Origin: Montifringilla adamsi
Lineage: Eukaryota; Chordata; Aves; Passeriformes; Passeridae
Reading direction: 5' to 3'
Length of the DNA: 64,000 bases
NCBI GenBank assembly: GCA_017590115.1
Contig: JAGGNK010013558.1
Span: 16,222,598 to 16,286,597, forward strand
Shown here piece after piece: positions 11,531 to 22,260 of the stretch. Numbering within the stretch: the stretch's first letter is position 1; each line of letters opens with the position of its first letter. A model generated the notes under the pieces. The model was given only the letters and a program-made list of their open reading frames with translations, had not been told where the DNA came from and did not search any database. Made by a program: the position numbers and the translations under genes.

Positions 11531-13319
11531 TTTATCTTAGTAGGGGGCTGCTCCTCCTCTCTTCCCTTTTCTTCCAGTGAGCACTGAAATCTGAACCTTT
11601 TCATTCCTGCAGGATTAACTCTGACCAAGGTCAGAGCAGCTAGTCACCAATATTCTCCATGGGTGAGTCAGGCCTCCTGCATCCCTGGGAAATATCACCT
11701 GAAACATCCACCTACACACAGGACTTTAATGGGGAATTTTGCAGCGTCAGAAACAGGGAGAGAACAGCTGAGATCAGGCCTCTGTCTACTTTGGTGGCCT
11801 TAACTGAGACTCAGGAGTTTGTGCTGCTGAGCACCCTCCTGCAGAGCGAGCTGCCTGTGTGTTTCATAGGGGAGAAATAACTGCTTGCAGCTCTGATTTG
11901 TAGATGGTCTAAAATTCCCAGAAATAGTTTTGCTACCACTTGTGCTTGGGCAGGGTGAAGTGTAGGAATAAAATATATACTTGTCCATTGCTTGTGTGCC
12001 TTGAGCAAAACAAGCTGTGTTTAGTCACAAGTTCACCAGATGGTACTCTGGGGGTTATTGCTGTTATATTACATTACTGCAATATATTAGACAAGGCACA
12101 GTGATTCATTCCCTCTCCTCAGTGCTTTTGGAGGCTGTTTCCCTCCCGATGGAAGCTCAGCTGACCCTGCTGCTCGTGACCCTTGGGACCCCTGTGGGTT
12201 CCTGTTGGAAGCACCAAACATCCCAGCACCAGTGGCAGCACCAAACTTTGCAAAAGGCCTGGCTTGCGCTCTGAGAAAGTGGCTCCACTTTCTGATTTGG
12301 GTGAGCTGATTTTGGACATCATTTGTTCTCAGCCCTGGCTGCCTCCTCCCTCCTTCTCTGCTCCAACTCTGCTTGTTTTCCCTTCTCACTGGGGCCTCCC
12401 CGACCTTGCAATTGGACCCATGTGACCCTCTGAGCAGGGAAATGGCCTTGCTCAACCCCTTGCTTGCAAAATGGACTGAAATACAGAGTTTGCACTGTAC
12501 TTACAGAGCCCAAGGACTATCAAAACACCACAGAGAGGTATTGTTTTCCTCCACTTCTGTTACTCTGTAGGCTGAAACCCTCTTTCCAGTGAATTATGTG
12601 CTGGCTGACACCTAAGAACCCATCCTGGGTTGGTGCCACATGTGCACACAGGGCATAGGTGCTGCTGTTGGTCAGCTGGACGGCCCCTGGGACCATCTGC
12701 CACCCCTCTTTGGCCTCCCTGTCTCACCATTAAGTTCACTGACCAGCTGCTTTTCCTCATTGCCCTTGACAAAGCTGCCAAGCCACAGTCACCCCTTGCT
12801 ACGAGAGGAGACAAAGAAATGCCACAGCCCCTCGCTCTCCCAATGGCCTTGAGCTTCTGATCCCAGTTTCCTTGTGCTCCCCAGCACTGCCCTCGTGGTG
12901 CCAGGACACTGACTTGAGCCTCCCCAGTGCTCTCCCCTGGTCACAAGCTCGGGATCAAAATTTACTCCAGTTTTGCCTGAGGCATCTAAAAGAGTGATGG
13001 AAAAGGTTGGTCGGAGCGTGCTTGGAGCAGAATTTCACTGCAGGTGTTACTGCAATTTCAGGCAACTTGAAAACTGCAAATTGGGCCCTCTGTCCCTTAG
13101 ATTATGCTTTTCATTTTATGATCCTCTGGAGGAAAATGAATTTCTTAGGCTGAGCTCCTGTCTGCAAATTTAGAGGGACAGAACACACGCTGCCTCTTCA
13201 GTTTTAAGTGGCTGTAAACGGGGACATAGAATGGAAATTGAGAGAGACACCTAGCCAGGGAAGTATGGAAACCTAGCTCCAATAAAACGATGGGAAAATC
13301 TTCCATCACCATCATCACA
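11531..13319. other. Non-coding DNA, GC-richer
   Basis: The stretch at about 12080-12960 is noticeably richer in C and G. It therefore holds several overlapping open frames on both strands, none with recognisable domains or matching splice sites. I see no repeat or RNA gene. Confidence 0.5.
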
Positions 13320-13740
13320 GGTATGCATGACCTTAGCAGAGCTCAGGAGTGCTGTGGGAACAGCAGTGCAACACTCCTGTTATGCCTTATTTTTTTTTAT
13401 CAACAATGTTCTCCTCCACTTTGACGTCAGCCTCAAGATTGCTGGCTGTGATGTGCTGCACCTTTCGTATTTTCTTTCCAGTCATAATATTGCTTCAGCC
13501 GTAACCTCAGCACTTTGAGGAATAATTGTCCCTGACAAGGGGGTGAATCACTGGCAGAGAGTTGATAAGCATTACATACAGATGACAGAAGTCAGGACAT
13601 ATCGGATTACTGCTGTGAATATAATAAAAGAGAGCCTAAACACTTTGGCAGCTCAAAGACAAGCCATTTCATAACTCTCTAGTGGGGCTATTATCTTCCA
13701 TTTACTGCCACTGATAACCAGGTTGCAACTGTCTCCCTAG
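13320..13740. promoter_or_regulatory. Possible regulatory block with a perfect CRE
   Basis: It contains the full palindromic cAMP response element TGACGTCA at 13422-13429, the classical CREB/ATF site. The following 300 bases are non-repetitive and contain ATTA cores and GATAAG (near 13564). An 8-bp palindrome is expected by chance roughly once in a sequence this long, before allowing for CpG depletion, which makes it rarer. Function is inferred, not shown. Confidence 0.3.
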
Positions 13741-14319
13741 GATCTAGTTACAATTCACTTAACACTTAGAGGACCAGACATATTGGAGGACACTCAGATG
13801 AGGATAATTTCTTAAAGATCATTTATTTTTAAATTTTTATCTTCCTTGCTTCCCCTCTTTATAGTGCGATAAGGACCTAAATCAGGAAGCTTTGAACTTC
13901 TTTGGGGAAAGGAGAGTTCATGGTCATCTTCCCTTTAATCTTTCACTCCTGAGTTTCTTTTGAAGCCAGTTGCTCATCTCCAGCTGAATAAGTGGCAAGC
14001 AGGTTTCCACCTCTGGTACTCTTGTCATACATGCACACAGACCTAAAAGCTTGTTCTGATACTGACTCCATTAGGTTTGCACGTGGGTGTTATGTTTTTA
14101 TTTCTGCAGCCAGGAAGGGGCACCTGAGCTTACAAATCAGGGGGTGTTGGTGTGTATCAGTAACAGATAATTCACAGCAGTGCCAATTACAATCCACGCT
14201 GGTGGGGTCTGGATACAGATGATATTTATGTGTGCTGTGTGAGATTTTGTTTCTAAACCTCTCTGCCTAAGAGGAGTTTAACACTTCATGCTCCTGGATA
14301 TCAAAGTTCTCTCTTTTAG
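13741..14319. other. Non-coding DNA, nothing recognised
   Basis: AT-rich single-copy-looking sequence. The pyrimidine-rich end (14301-14319) forms the acceptor of the next candidate. Confidence 0.5.
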
Positions 14320-14502
14320 GCTAAAGAGAAAAAGAGTTATTTGGCTGTGGCAGAAATCTGGTAAATCAGCAGTGACTCTCCTTACTAGCCAGCACACCAG
14401 TGAGAAATATTTATTAATCTTAGGAATTAAACCCTTCTGTGTGAAGGGAAACTCTGTATTCTGCAAAACTTTCCTCTTGTATCCATACCATGATCAGCAA
14501 AG
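14320..14502 (+). CDS. Candidate splice-bounded open interval, unrecognised
   Basis: It lies between a strong acceptor (TTCTCTCTTTTAG) and a strong donor (AAAG|GTAAGC, or AG|GTAAGC). The interval is 183 bp and open throughout in one frame: one base finishes a codon, 60 sense codons follow, and two bases remain, so it is phase-symmetric. The predicted peptide starts LKRKRVIWLWQKSGK and is basic and hydrophobic without a familiar motif. That composition looks less like real protein than the candidates at 6617 and 27365. It could instead be an exon of a long non-coding RNA, or chance. The phase does not match the plus-strand candidate at 16292. Confidence 0.15.
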
Positions 14503-15184
14503 GTAAGCTCTGCTCAGCTTCCAGCATCTGAGGTGTTTTCAGCTGCAGGCCAAAAGCTGATTCACCCTTTTTCAGGCTGAAGACTGGAGCCTTTTTTTGT
14601 GAGCTTGGCCACATAAATCCACTCCAGATTACCAGAGTCCCCTTCCCAGCCACTGGGGAAGGAATATCTTTTCCAAAGGTGGATCAGGATGATGGGAGAA
14701 TGAAAGCTCAGTGCTGTTGGCAACTCAGAGGTTGTGCATTCATAAATGAACCCCTTATCCCATGCACAAGAGTTCTCCTTACATTCCCATCACTGGAAGC
14801 TCTGCAAAGAGGCCTCTCCATGTGACTGAAGGGCCAGATTTGGTGATCTAGAAACGAAAACATCCTTCTGTTACTTACTGCTTTAACCCACAGTACAAAC
14901 TTTACATCTCAGCTGGCCAAAAATAGGTCCATACTGCTTTGTGTAAACCACCACAAATCTGTTTTGGAGAGAAATGGTATCAGGCTTTCTTAAACTACAA
15001 ACAATAAGCAATGCTTAATTGCCTTTTCCTTATGATTTGCATCTCTGCTTGATTTTTCACAGCACAAGTCCTCTTCTGCTACAAGGAACCTGTAAAGAAC
15101 AACAGCAATTAAGGAGGGGGGAAAGAAGTTGAAACAGTAATTGCAAGTGGTTTTCTCCTCAGGACTTCTGGATCCCACCACTGA
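14503..15184. other. Non-coding DNA, nothing recognised
   Basis: No repeat, exon or RNA gene is visible between the preceding donor-like site and the SINE that follows. Confidence 0.5.
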
Positions 15185-15380
15185 CATTCTAGCAGCCAGG
15201 CAAAGGCAGGTGAATCCCTCTGTGCCCTGCTTTATCCATCTGTAAAATAAGCATGGTCAGTCTTACCTGCTCCACCACCTTGTGACATGGTGCAGCCAAG
15301 AAATGTCTGTAAATTGCTGTAAGATTCTGAGACCAAGGGAAGGCTGGAAGTGCCAAGTGTTGTTGTTGTTATTGTATTAA
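15185..15380 (+). mobile_element. MIR/CORE-SINE-like retroposon, degraded
   Basis: The order of words follows the MIR family of amniotes. First comes GGCAGGTGAATCCCTCTGTG (the 'gggcaagtcactt..ctgtgcc' block), then TTTATCCATCTGTAAAATAA (the 'cccatctgtaaaatggg' block). Next comes TCTGTAAATTGCTGTAAGAT near 15307 (the 'tttgtaaagcgctttgagat' block), then AAGTGCCAAGTGTTGTTGTT, which is the 'aagtgcaaagtattattatt' type tail. It is heavily diverged and has no coding capacity. Such copies predate the bird radiation. Confidence 0.65.
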
Positions 15381-16291
15381 CAATGTTGGCTGTTTTCACT
15401 GTTCATATGGTAGCCTGGCTGGAATTGGGCAGGAAGCCCAATAATACCAGCAACCAACAAGAAACTAAAATAAAATGTTTTACTTAATGAGAGCCTCTGT
15501 TTAATCAGAAGCCTGTGTAATTATGTCACAGAGGGCTAAGGATCTAATGTTTTCCTAATACATTTGCTTTTAAAGGGACGATTAACCCAGCATATTTCAA
15601 GATGATAAGCTGCTTCTTTGTTCAGTTCCAGTTATTTTTTTTTTTTTTGCATTCCCTGGTGAGTCCAGAGAGAACCTGAGAGTCAGAGGATTTTTCTTAA
15701 TTGCACCATAACTATCTTGTATGTCTGATGCTGGAGTATTTTCTAAAGACACAGGTTATTAGTCCTGGGTTGGATGGGTCTGCAAGAGAATTCAGATGCT
15801 GAATTTATTCTGGTTTGGCTCCTCTGAGGCATGGCATACATTACAGAAAGCCCTCAGTATTCCTGCCTAAAACAGTCAATATTCTTAGCAAGCAATTTGA
15901 TCAGGAAGAAGGAATAAAATTATACCTTACCTGGAAACAAATACATCTTAGTTTAAGTATTAAAGATTGGTTATGGCTTACTTCTAAATGTTATGTTTCT
16001 GCACACATTTTGCAAGATCTGTGCACATGTCTGTCCAGTCAGTTCTTTTTGTATGTTTTGAAGAGAATAATTAACAAAAAAAAGCTCTTCATTTCCTAAA
16101 ACCCACTGTTTTAGGAGATGATAAACATCAGTCCATATTGAGATTCCAGGAAACATATTTATGCTGCATGAGGTGGAGGAAAGATCTCTGTCATGTATAT
16201 GAGGTTCTCTAGTTTACCTCTCTGTTAATAGGTTGGATAAAACCCATTTTGTCCACACCTCAGAGATGTTTGATCAGTTCTGTTCTTACAG
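15381..16291. other. Non-coding DNA, nothing recognised
   Basis: AT-rich. A T run lies at about 15637-15648. No supported gene; the end forms the acceptor of the next candidate. Confidence 0.5.
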
Positions 16292-16482
16292 ATCTGACTG
16301 TAAAAGATCTCATGGGCCCTCTGGGGAATTTATCCCAAATTTTTTGCCAGGAAGGACAGTTGCTAATATCCAAGCAGGCTCTTCCAGGACAAGTTCTGGT
16401 TTGCTACAATGAGGATGGAAGACTCCCCATTGGCTTCCCCTTTCTTTTGTACGTAGCCACAAACATCAACCTTGTGTTTACG
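16292..16482 (+). CDS. Candidate coding exon, unrecognised
   Basis: The upstream acceptor is TTCTGTTCTTACAG and the donor is TTTACG|GTGAGT. The 191-bp interval is open in one frame: two bases finish a codon, then 63 sense codons end exactly at the donor. The peptide includes DLMGPLGNLSQIFCQEGQ and later a stretch of CYNEDGRLPIGFPF type ending in a hydrophobic run. The composition is balanced, with two Cys residues, and reads as plausible protein. The required entry phase (previous exon ending with one base) is the exit phase of the candidate at 6617-6700, giving a GAT codon at the junction. I cannot assign a family. A 191-bp open frame in AT-rich DNA is uncommon but not rare across 64 kb and six frames. 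Confidence 0.25.
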
Positions 16483-18130
16483 GTGAGTTGACATTTGTTC
16501 AAACTCTTTTACACTGTGGTTTGGGTTTGTGTTTAGATGTGGAAATGGTGAGGATGGGATACCTTTTTCATGTAGTATGGTAGTCCTACATATTCCTTGA
16601 TTGCTGCAAATTGCTTTAAAAAGGGGGAAAAATGGAAACAAAAGAAATGTGTCTCCTTTTTAGATCAGCTATTGGCCACACGGGACTTTGGTAGGAAGGA
16701 AAGAGTTAATAATATTATTATCAGGTCAGCAACTTTGAAAGGCTCTTCCACTTTGAAAACCATTTTCTTAATTATTTTAAGTTAACACTTAAATGCATAG
16801 AAAAAAATCACGTGTAATCTGAAACCCCAGACTTGGGGACAGGACTGGATTGAGATAACATTAAAGATTTTATTGCTGTTACATTATAAATTATTTCTAT
16901 TATGATGGCCCTATGGGTATTACATTCTGTCAGTTCGCTTTCACTGTTACATCACTTAATGTTATTAACACACTTTAGGGTATAACATTACAGTTTTATT
17001 GTGGAAATCTTAAACACTTACATCCAAAGTACTGAATCAAGTTATTATCCTAGCTGACCAGATCTGGTCTATTATCATTTTATCACTCATAAAAACCTGT
17101 GATTCAATTTGATTTAACACTTGAGGAAAAATCATGGCTCATATATGCTTAAACCTAGTTGCAATATTAATACAAAGCAACACATGGATGACTTCATTTT
17201 ATTAAAGTTGAGGTAGCCCTGGGAACTGCATTTATGATTTTATGCCACATGAGAAATTTGATCTGACCTGTTGCCATTTGTGATTCTCCAGTAAACTGAT
17301 AAGATTTTCTTACCAGTATATTAAAGAATTGTGAACGTTTTACCTTTCTTACTGCATTCATTAGACACTCAGAAACCATAAATTTATCATAATGCCCCAA
17401 CCATGGAAAAAGGTGCTCTCCCTGTCTTGGAGTCCCACCTTGTAGACTGGAAAAACATTGCACTTTGGAAGGCAAAATGAGATTAATAATAAAACAAAAT
17501 GAGCCCCTGATTTCTATGCTTGGAGTATAAACACTTTTCTGTGCAAGATGTCTCTGTTGTCCTCTGTGTAGTCCAACAAAGCTCTTTAACCCTCGCACAA
17601 TGTTTAGAGGGAGAAGTTGATCCACTGAAGTCACTGGTTAGCATTGTGCAGATATTTGAACATTGATTTTGGTTTGTTGGCTTTGCTTGCTGCCACTGCC
17701 TGAAATATTTAATATCTTACTTAGGTTATCTGTTATGTCCTTTGAGGAGAAGACCAAGAACTGTGTATGAAACTTAAAATGTCAAAATGAAACATTTCTC
17801 ATGTTCCACTTCAGGGGAAGGGAGCAGACAAGGCTGTGCCAGTGTGGAAGAGCACAGTGCTGAATGACCTTAGCAAGGAGTTCTGCTCCTGCAGCCCAAT
17901 TCCCACCAGAGTCAGAGGAAGGGGTTTGCAGATCCAGGAGTTCACTGATGCAGTGACACTCCCAGGCAGGAGGGTGGATGTGCTGAACCCACCAGCCCCG
18001 CTCTGTGCCATGCGCACAAAATCACCCTGGCAACAGAGCTGACAGCTTGGAAACAGCAGCTGCTGCTTAATGAAAAACATTAGAAAAATAACTCATTCTA
18101 CATCTCTGTCCTCTCTCTGCATTTTCCTAT
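16483..18130. other. Non-coding DNA; a long minus frame is not called
   Basis: The minus strand is open for 146 codons at 17634-17194, but I see no domain, no clear donor or acceptor pair and no codon-level signal. The sequence is AT-rich and non-repetitive, so it is left as unexplained non-coding DNA. Confidence 0.45.
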
Positions 18131-18136
18131 TTATCA

Positions 18137-18155
18137 CCAAAAAAAAAAAAAAAAA
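18137..18155. repeat. Poly(A) run
   Basis: About 18 A residues, with a second run of about 12 near 18249-18261. Simple low-complexity sequence. Confidence 0.8.
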
Positions 18156-18599
18156 GTGTTCTGTAACCACCACCCAGAACTTTAAAAAGCCTCAAGGTGT
18201 GAGGGTCAGACACACAGGTGTGCAGGCAAAGGGGTGAGTTTCAAAAGCCAAAAAAAAAAAAGTGACTGTATAATTCCAACACACATATTTTTCTTCTTAA
18301 GCCGCAGCTAAATTGTTTGCCACTGAGCAAGTGGGCCTGTGTGCATCTTGTGGGAGCAGTGGGAATGTGCAATTATTTATTCTTGCATCAAACATGCAAC
18401 AAACAAATGCTGCAACAAGCAAGCAGCAATGAGGCCAAATGTGTGCTAAATTCCAAGTCAGCATTTTTGGTTATTGCTGCTTGAAGTATCTCTGTTTCTG
18501 CTCAGAGCTGGGCTCACTGGAAAGAAGTAGCCCAACAAAAGCAAAAAACTGACTAAATCTTTCCCTTTTTATTTTTTAATGAAAACAAGTACCAATTTC

Positions 18600-18621
18600 T
18601 TTTTTTTTTTTTTTTTTTTTT
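18600..18621. repeat. Poly(T) run
   Basis: About 22 consecutive T residues. Simple repeat; no recognisable retroposon adjoins it. Confidence 0.9.
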
Positions 18622-18714
18622 CTTCTGTTGGAAATGTTCTGGAAAAGTCCAATAAGGACAACTGTAAGGCAGCTTCCCTGGTAAAACCAAACCAAAGTAA
18701 TACTACATCACCAT

Positions 18715-18895
18715 GTGAAATAACAAATTAGGTGGAGAGACATTAACTAGTGTCATTCATCAGCCTGAAGTGATACGATTTATTACAGGCTAATAATGGC
18801 CATAGTTGCATAGGTAGTAAAGGTAAAATTACATCATGACTTGCATTAGCACTATGAGATTATATCCTGATTAATGCACAATTAACTTGTCATGG
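18715..18895. promoter_or_regulatory. Possible homeodomain-site-rich element
   Basis: In about 180 bases there are many TAAT/ATTA cores: CATTAACTAG, TTTATTACAG, CTAATAATGG, AAATTACATC, GCATTAGC and CTGATTAATGCACAATTAAC. The sequence is not a simple repeat and contains no open frame. Clustering of homeodomain/POU-type cores is typical of developmental enhancers. AT-rich DNA also produces such cores by chance, so confidence is low. Confidence 0.25.
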
Positions 18896-19577
18896 GTACA
18901 ACACATGTGTTTGTAGGTGGCCAGATGGGTTACACCACATCTCACACTCACATTCGCAGCATTTATCACTTTCTCCTTATCTCCAGAAATAAGGTGGCTG
19001 CATCCACTACAACCTTCAGCCCCCTGACTGCCTTGATGAAGAGCTGTCTAACATCAGGGTATGAGCAAGAAACCCTTGGAGATGACCCCTGGAAATCTTA
19101 GGGAGCTGCATGAATCCTGCTCTTCTCTGCAGATCCAGACCTCATCTGTAATTCCGAGGAACTTTGAGGTGAGAGCAGCAACCTCAGCTCTTCTCCTCCA
19201 GGCACCACTCACCTGGGCTGCTCCCAGAGCTGGGGATCACAGCTCCCACTCCCAGGAGAAAGCCTAAAACACCCTAAAAGCACTCTGGATGAGGAACCCC
19301 TTCTCTCTTTTATTCTGATATTGTGGGGAAAATAGTTACGATACAGGTGAGAAGGATTTTTACTTTTGGTTGCAAGTATTGGTGGAGGTGCTTCAACTTC
19401 ACCTCAACTCCTCGGTGGGTGCAGAACAGGGTTATTTGTCCATGTGCTGACATGCAGGTTTGCTTATTCATACTGTCCCTCCTTCTGTTGTGTTTTTTCT
19501 GCTGTGTGACTGCAGATCTGGCTGGGTGCAAACCCTATAAAGCAGCGAGGTGGCTGAAGGGAAACAAAGGGCCCCCA
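18896..19577. other. Non-coding DNA; a 36-bp micro-exon-like stretch
   Basis: The interval 19133-19168 sits between CTTCTCTGCAG and TTTGAG|GTGAGA and is open for exactly 12 codons. With no neighbouring exon to support it, I do not call it a gene. The rest shows nothing recognisable. Confidence 0.4.
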
Positions 19578-19765
19578 AGTTTTAATCTCTGTTCCATCAC
19601 AAACTCAGTGTTTGTCCTTGAGAAAATCTTTGTAATTTCTCTTACCAGATTTCCCAGTCTGAAGGGGGAGGGATATTACATTGTTAGGTCAGCCTACCTC
19701 ACACTGTATGTGATATTTCAATTAGCTGTTTGAAGCTGTAAATTGCTGAGTGATGACAGAACAGA
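19578..19765 (+). mobile_element. MIR/CORE-SINE-like retroposon, degraded
   Basis: Words appear in MIR order: CAGTGTTTGTCCTTGAGAAA (the 'tgtgaccttgggcaa' block), GTAATTTCTC, then GATTTCCCAGTCTGAAGGGG (the 'tttccccatctgtaaaatgggg' block). After these come CCTACCTCACACTGTATGTG, TTTCAATTAGC and GAAGCTGTAAATTGCTGAGT (the 'tttgtaaagtgctttgag' block). It is strongly diverged and non-coding. It lies about 4.2 kb from the similar copy at 15185-15380 in the same orientation. Confidence 0.6.
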
Positions 19766-22020
19766 ACTTCTCAAAATAAATGGCATCAGATTTTTCTCTT
19801 TTTTGCACACGTTTTTAGTAGTGAAATCTACTGGAAAGGATTGGCTCGCTTTGATCCTTCCTGTTCTTTATTTTTATGTTTGATGGTACTCCCCAGTTCC
19901 GACACCAAATGATGGTCATTTTCCAGCATTTCCAATTTAGAAGCAAAAACTCATACAATAAGGAAAAATATCTAATTTTTTTGTCATGATATGTCTTTTC
20001 CAGCTGACAGTATTGAGCACTTGGATATAGGGCACCCAGCAGTGGGGAACATGCAGATTCTGAGTCCCAGTTGAGCACATCTTTAGTGTTCAAGAGAAAA
20101 AGGGAACCATGTTATGTTTGGGTTCAACTGTTAGAAAATTCTTATGTTCTTCAGAATTACTTCTGCTGAATAGAATTTAGCAAATAAATGCCGAGCAAAC
20201 ACGCTTGGATCAAACAGTTCCAGGACAGACAGAGCCATTCATCATTTCCACCCCTGATATTTTTGATTCTGGGATGATTAGCTAAGGATCATTTCAGATG
20301 GTACTTCTCCTGTCTAGAGCAGACACTTCACTCTGTAATGTATTAGGCATCTATTTTTATTATTAGCAATTCACTTTATTATGCCCTGGTCTCCATTTTC
20401 AGTGTATCCTGGGAGATACCATTGAGAGATGATGCTACAGAAAGCCAGCCAAGGCTTCATTTACACAAGTAAAAATGAGAAGTGACATCAGCATCCATTT
20501 GAGTTGTAGGTTCTGATATAACAAAATTCAAATAAGTTTTTACAACAGCATTAAGTCTGTGTTTGAGTGCACCCTAGGTCTTAGACTAGCCTAGGAGAGA
20601 ACAGAATCTGGTGTTCTCCCTTTGACATGTAGCAAAAAACTCATGTATTATTAAAAATAAAATCATTCTCTCTCATTCTTCAGGGGTGGTTTGTGTATCT
20701 CTTGAAGTATTTCAGGATGACAGACGAGAGAGACTTCCAGTTGCACCAGCTGAAATAACTGACTTGCTCTTCAGTTGGAAAAGTGAATTTAAGATTCAAT
20801 GATCACTGCTTACAATGTCCATTGGCAAAGACAGGAGGAAAACATAATTTCCTTTGTTAGCAATCTCACTGTTAAAAGGAAAAGTCAAGTCTGAAAATGT
20901 AAATAGAATAGACTTGGGGCATGTTGAGAATTCAGGCAAAATACTTTGGGTTGAAGTAGTTAATTGGCAAGTCTGAAACATTTCAATGTTAAACCATTAA
21001 ATGTAAGGTAAAAAAAAAAAAAAAAAGTAATTACATTTGAGACAGGCATCTACTTCAAACCCAGAAACGAAAAAAAAAAAAATCCTTAAATTAAAAAGCC
21101 CAAATCAAGCCATTCTTTAGATAATGTTTTGAGGAAAAAAAAAAAATAGAAAAGAAAAAAAAATTCAGTGGATTTCTCATTCCAAATTGGTATTCTTCTT
21201 AAAAAAGGAAGTTTTGTGCGGAACTTTGTCCAGGCACACAATTAGCTTTTGCTGATACTCAAAGACATCCCAGCTCATCCCAGAACCAGAATCATCAGTG
21301 ACTCACGCCTGTGTTCATTCCCCAGTTACCTCTGGAAGGTTCCCAAAACAGGCACAGGAAAACTCTCAACCACAAATACCTGCTTTGCCCTCTGAGCAGG
21401 TCCCTGCCAGATGAAGGAGGGGAAGGCTGCGCTGGTGGCTCCTACTTTGTTTTGCTGTTTGAAATTCCCTCTCAGCCCCCATTTCTGACGTCGAGGCAGG
21501 GAGGCTGTGGGAGCTGAGGGGATCTGACATCCATGACTAAGGCGCTTCATGCTCCTCATCACTTGCCTGCAGCACAGCCAGGTAGCAGCTCGCCTGGGAG
21601 CATTACAGAGCAGAAATTGCAGGGGTTTGGGGTGCATCCTTCAAGCTCCAGGATCTTTGCAATGTTTTTGAGCACAGAACATGCAAGGCAAAGGCAGGAG
21701 ATTATTCCCCCCCTCCCTCCTCCAGTCTCCATCAGTCCCCAGCCCAGCCTGTAATTTGGCAAGATGAATGAAGTGTTTTCGGAGTGTCATCACTTCTGCC
21801 TCTGGCAGATTTGCTTCCCCAGTCTGCCTTTCGCCTTTTGGACCTGTCACTCAGCCCTTTGGCAGAGGGGAGGAGGGGGAGGGAGGAGGAAATCATCTCT
21901 TTGCTAATCACCTATCACAAGCAATGAAATCCCGCAGGCTCCGTGCCAGCTAGGTACATTTCAAAGGGAAATGGAGGGGGGCAAAGTGTCACTCAAGGCA
22001 GATATTTATGAAAGATGACA
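19766..22020. other. Non-coding DNA with A-rich cluster
   Basis: No supported exon. Four A runs of 11-17 bases cluster at about 21009-21165. The stretch from about 21300 to 21960 is GC-richer and carries several chance frames on both strands. Confidence 0.5.
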
Positions 22021-22260
22021 GTTTGCAAATATCTCAATCTTGGACAAGGCTGCTCCAGTGACACAGAGGAGTGTTGCAAAATTGGAAGAGTCAGCAGCCA
22101 ACATTTATTTCATCAGGACCTGTCCAATCTTCAGTGATCGCTTGACAGTCTGGGGATTGCTGGCACAAGCCGGCCCCTTTCCATTGGTCTCTTTCCTTTC
22201 GTTTGCATGGATCAGTCTAAAGAGTTGTAATAAATATGTAAAGAAGAATAAGAGGAGTAG
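22021..22260. promoter_or_regulatory. Possible conserved non-coding block
   Basis: Non-repetitive sequence holding an inverted CCAAT box (TCCATTGGTC near 22181), an octamer-like GTTTGCATGG (22202) and an AATATG/ATAAATATG stretch. There are no matching open frames or splice sites. It is called only because its complexity and motif content differ from the flanks; conservation is unknown. Confidence 0.2.

Noticed and set aside
12087..12860. Overlapping frames of 60-120 codons on both strands
   Set aside because: GC-rich stretch with scarce stops; no consistent coding strand, domain or exon boundaries.
19133..19168. 36-bp micro-exon between CTGCAG and GTGAGA
   Set aside because: Too short to carry statistical weight without neighbouring exons.
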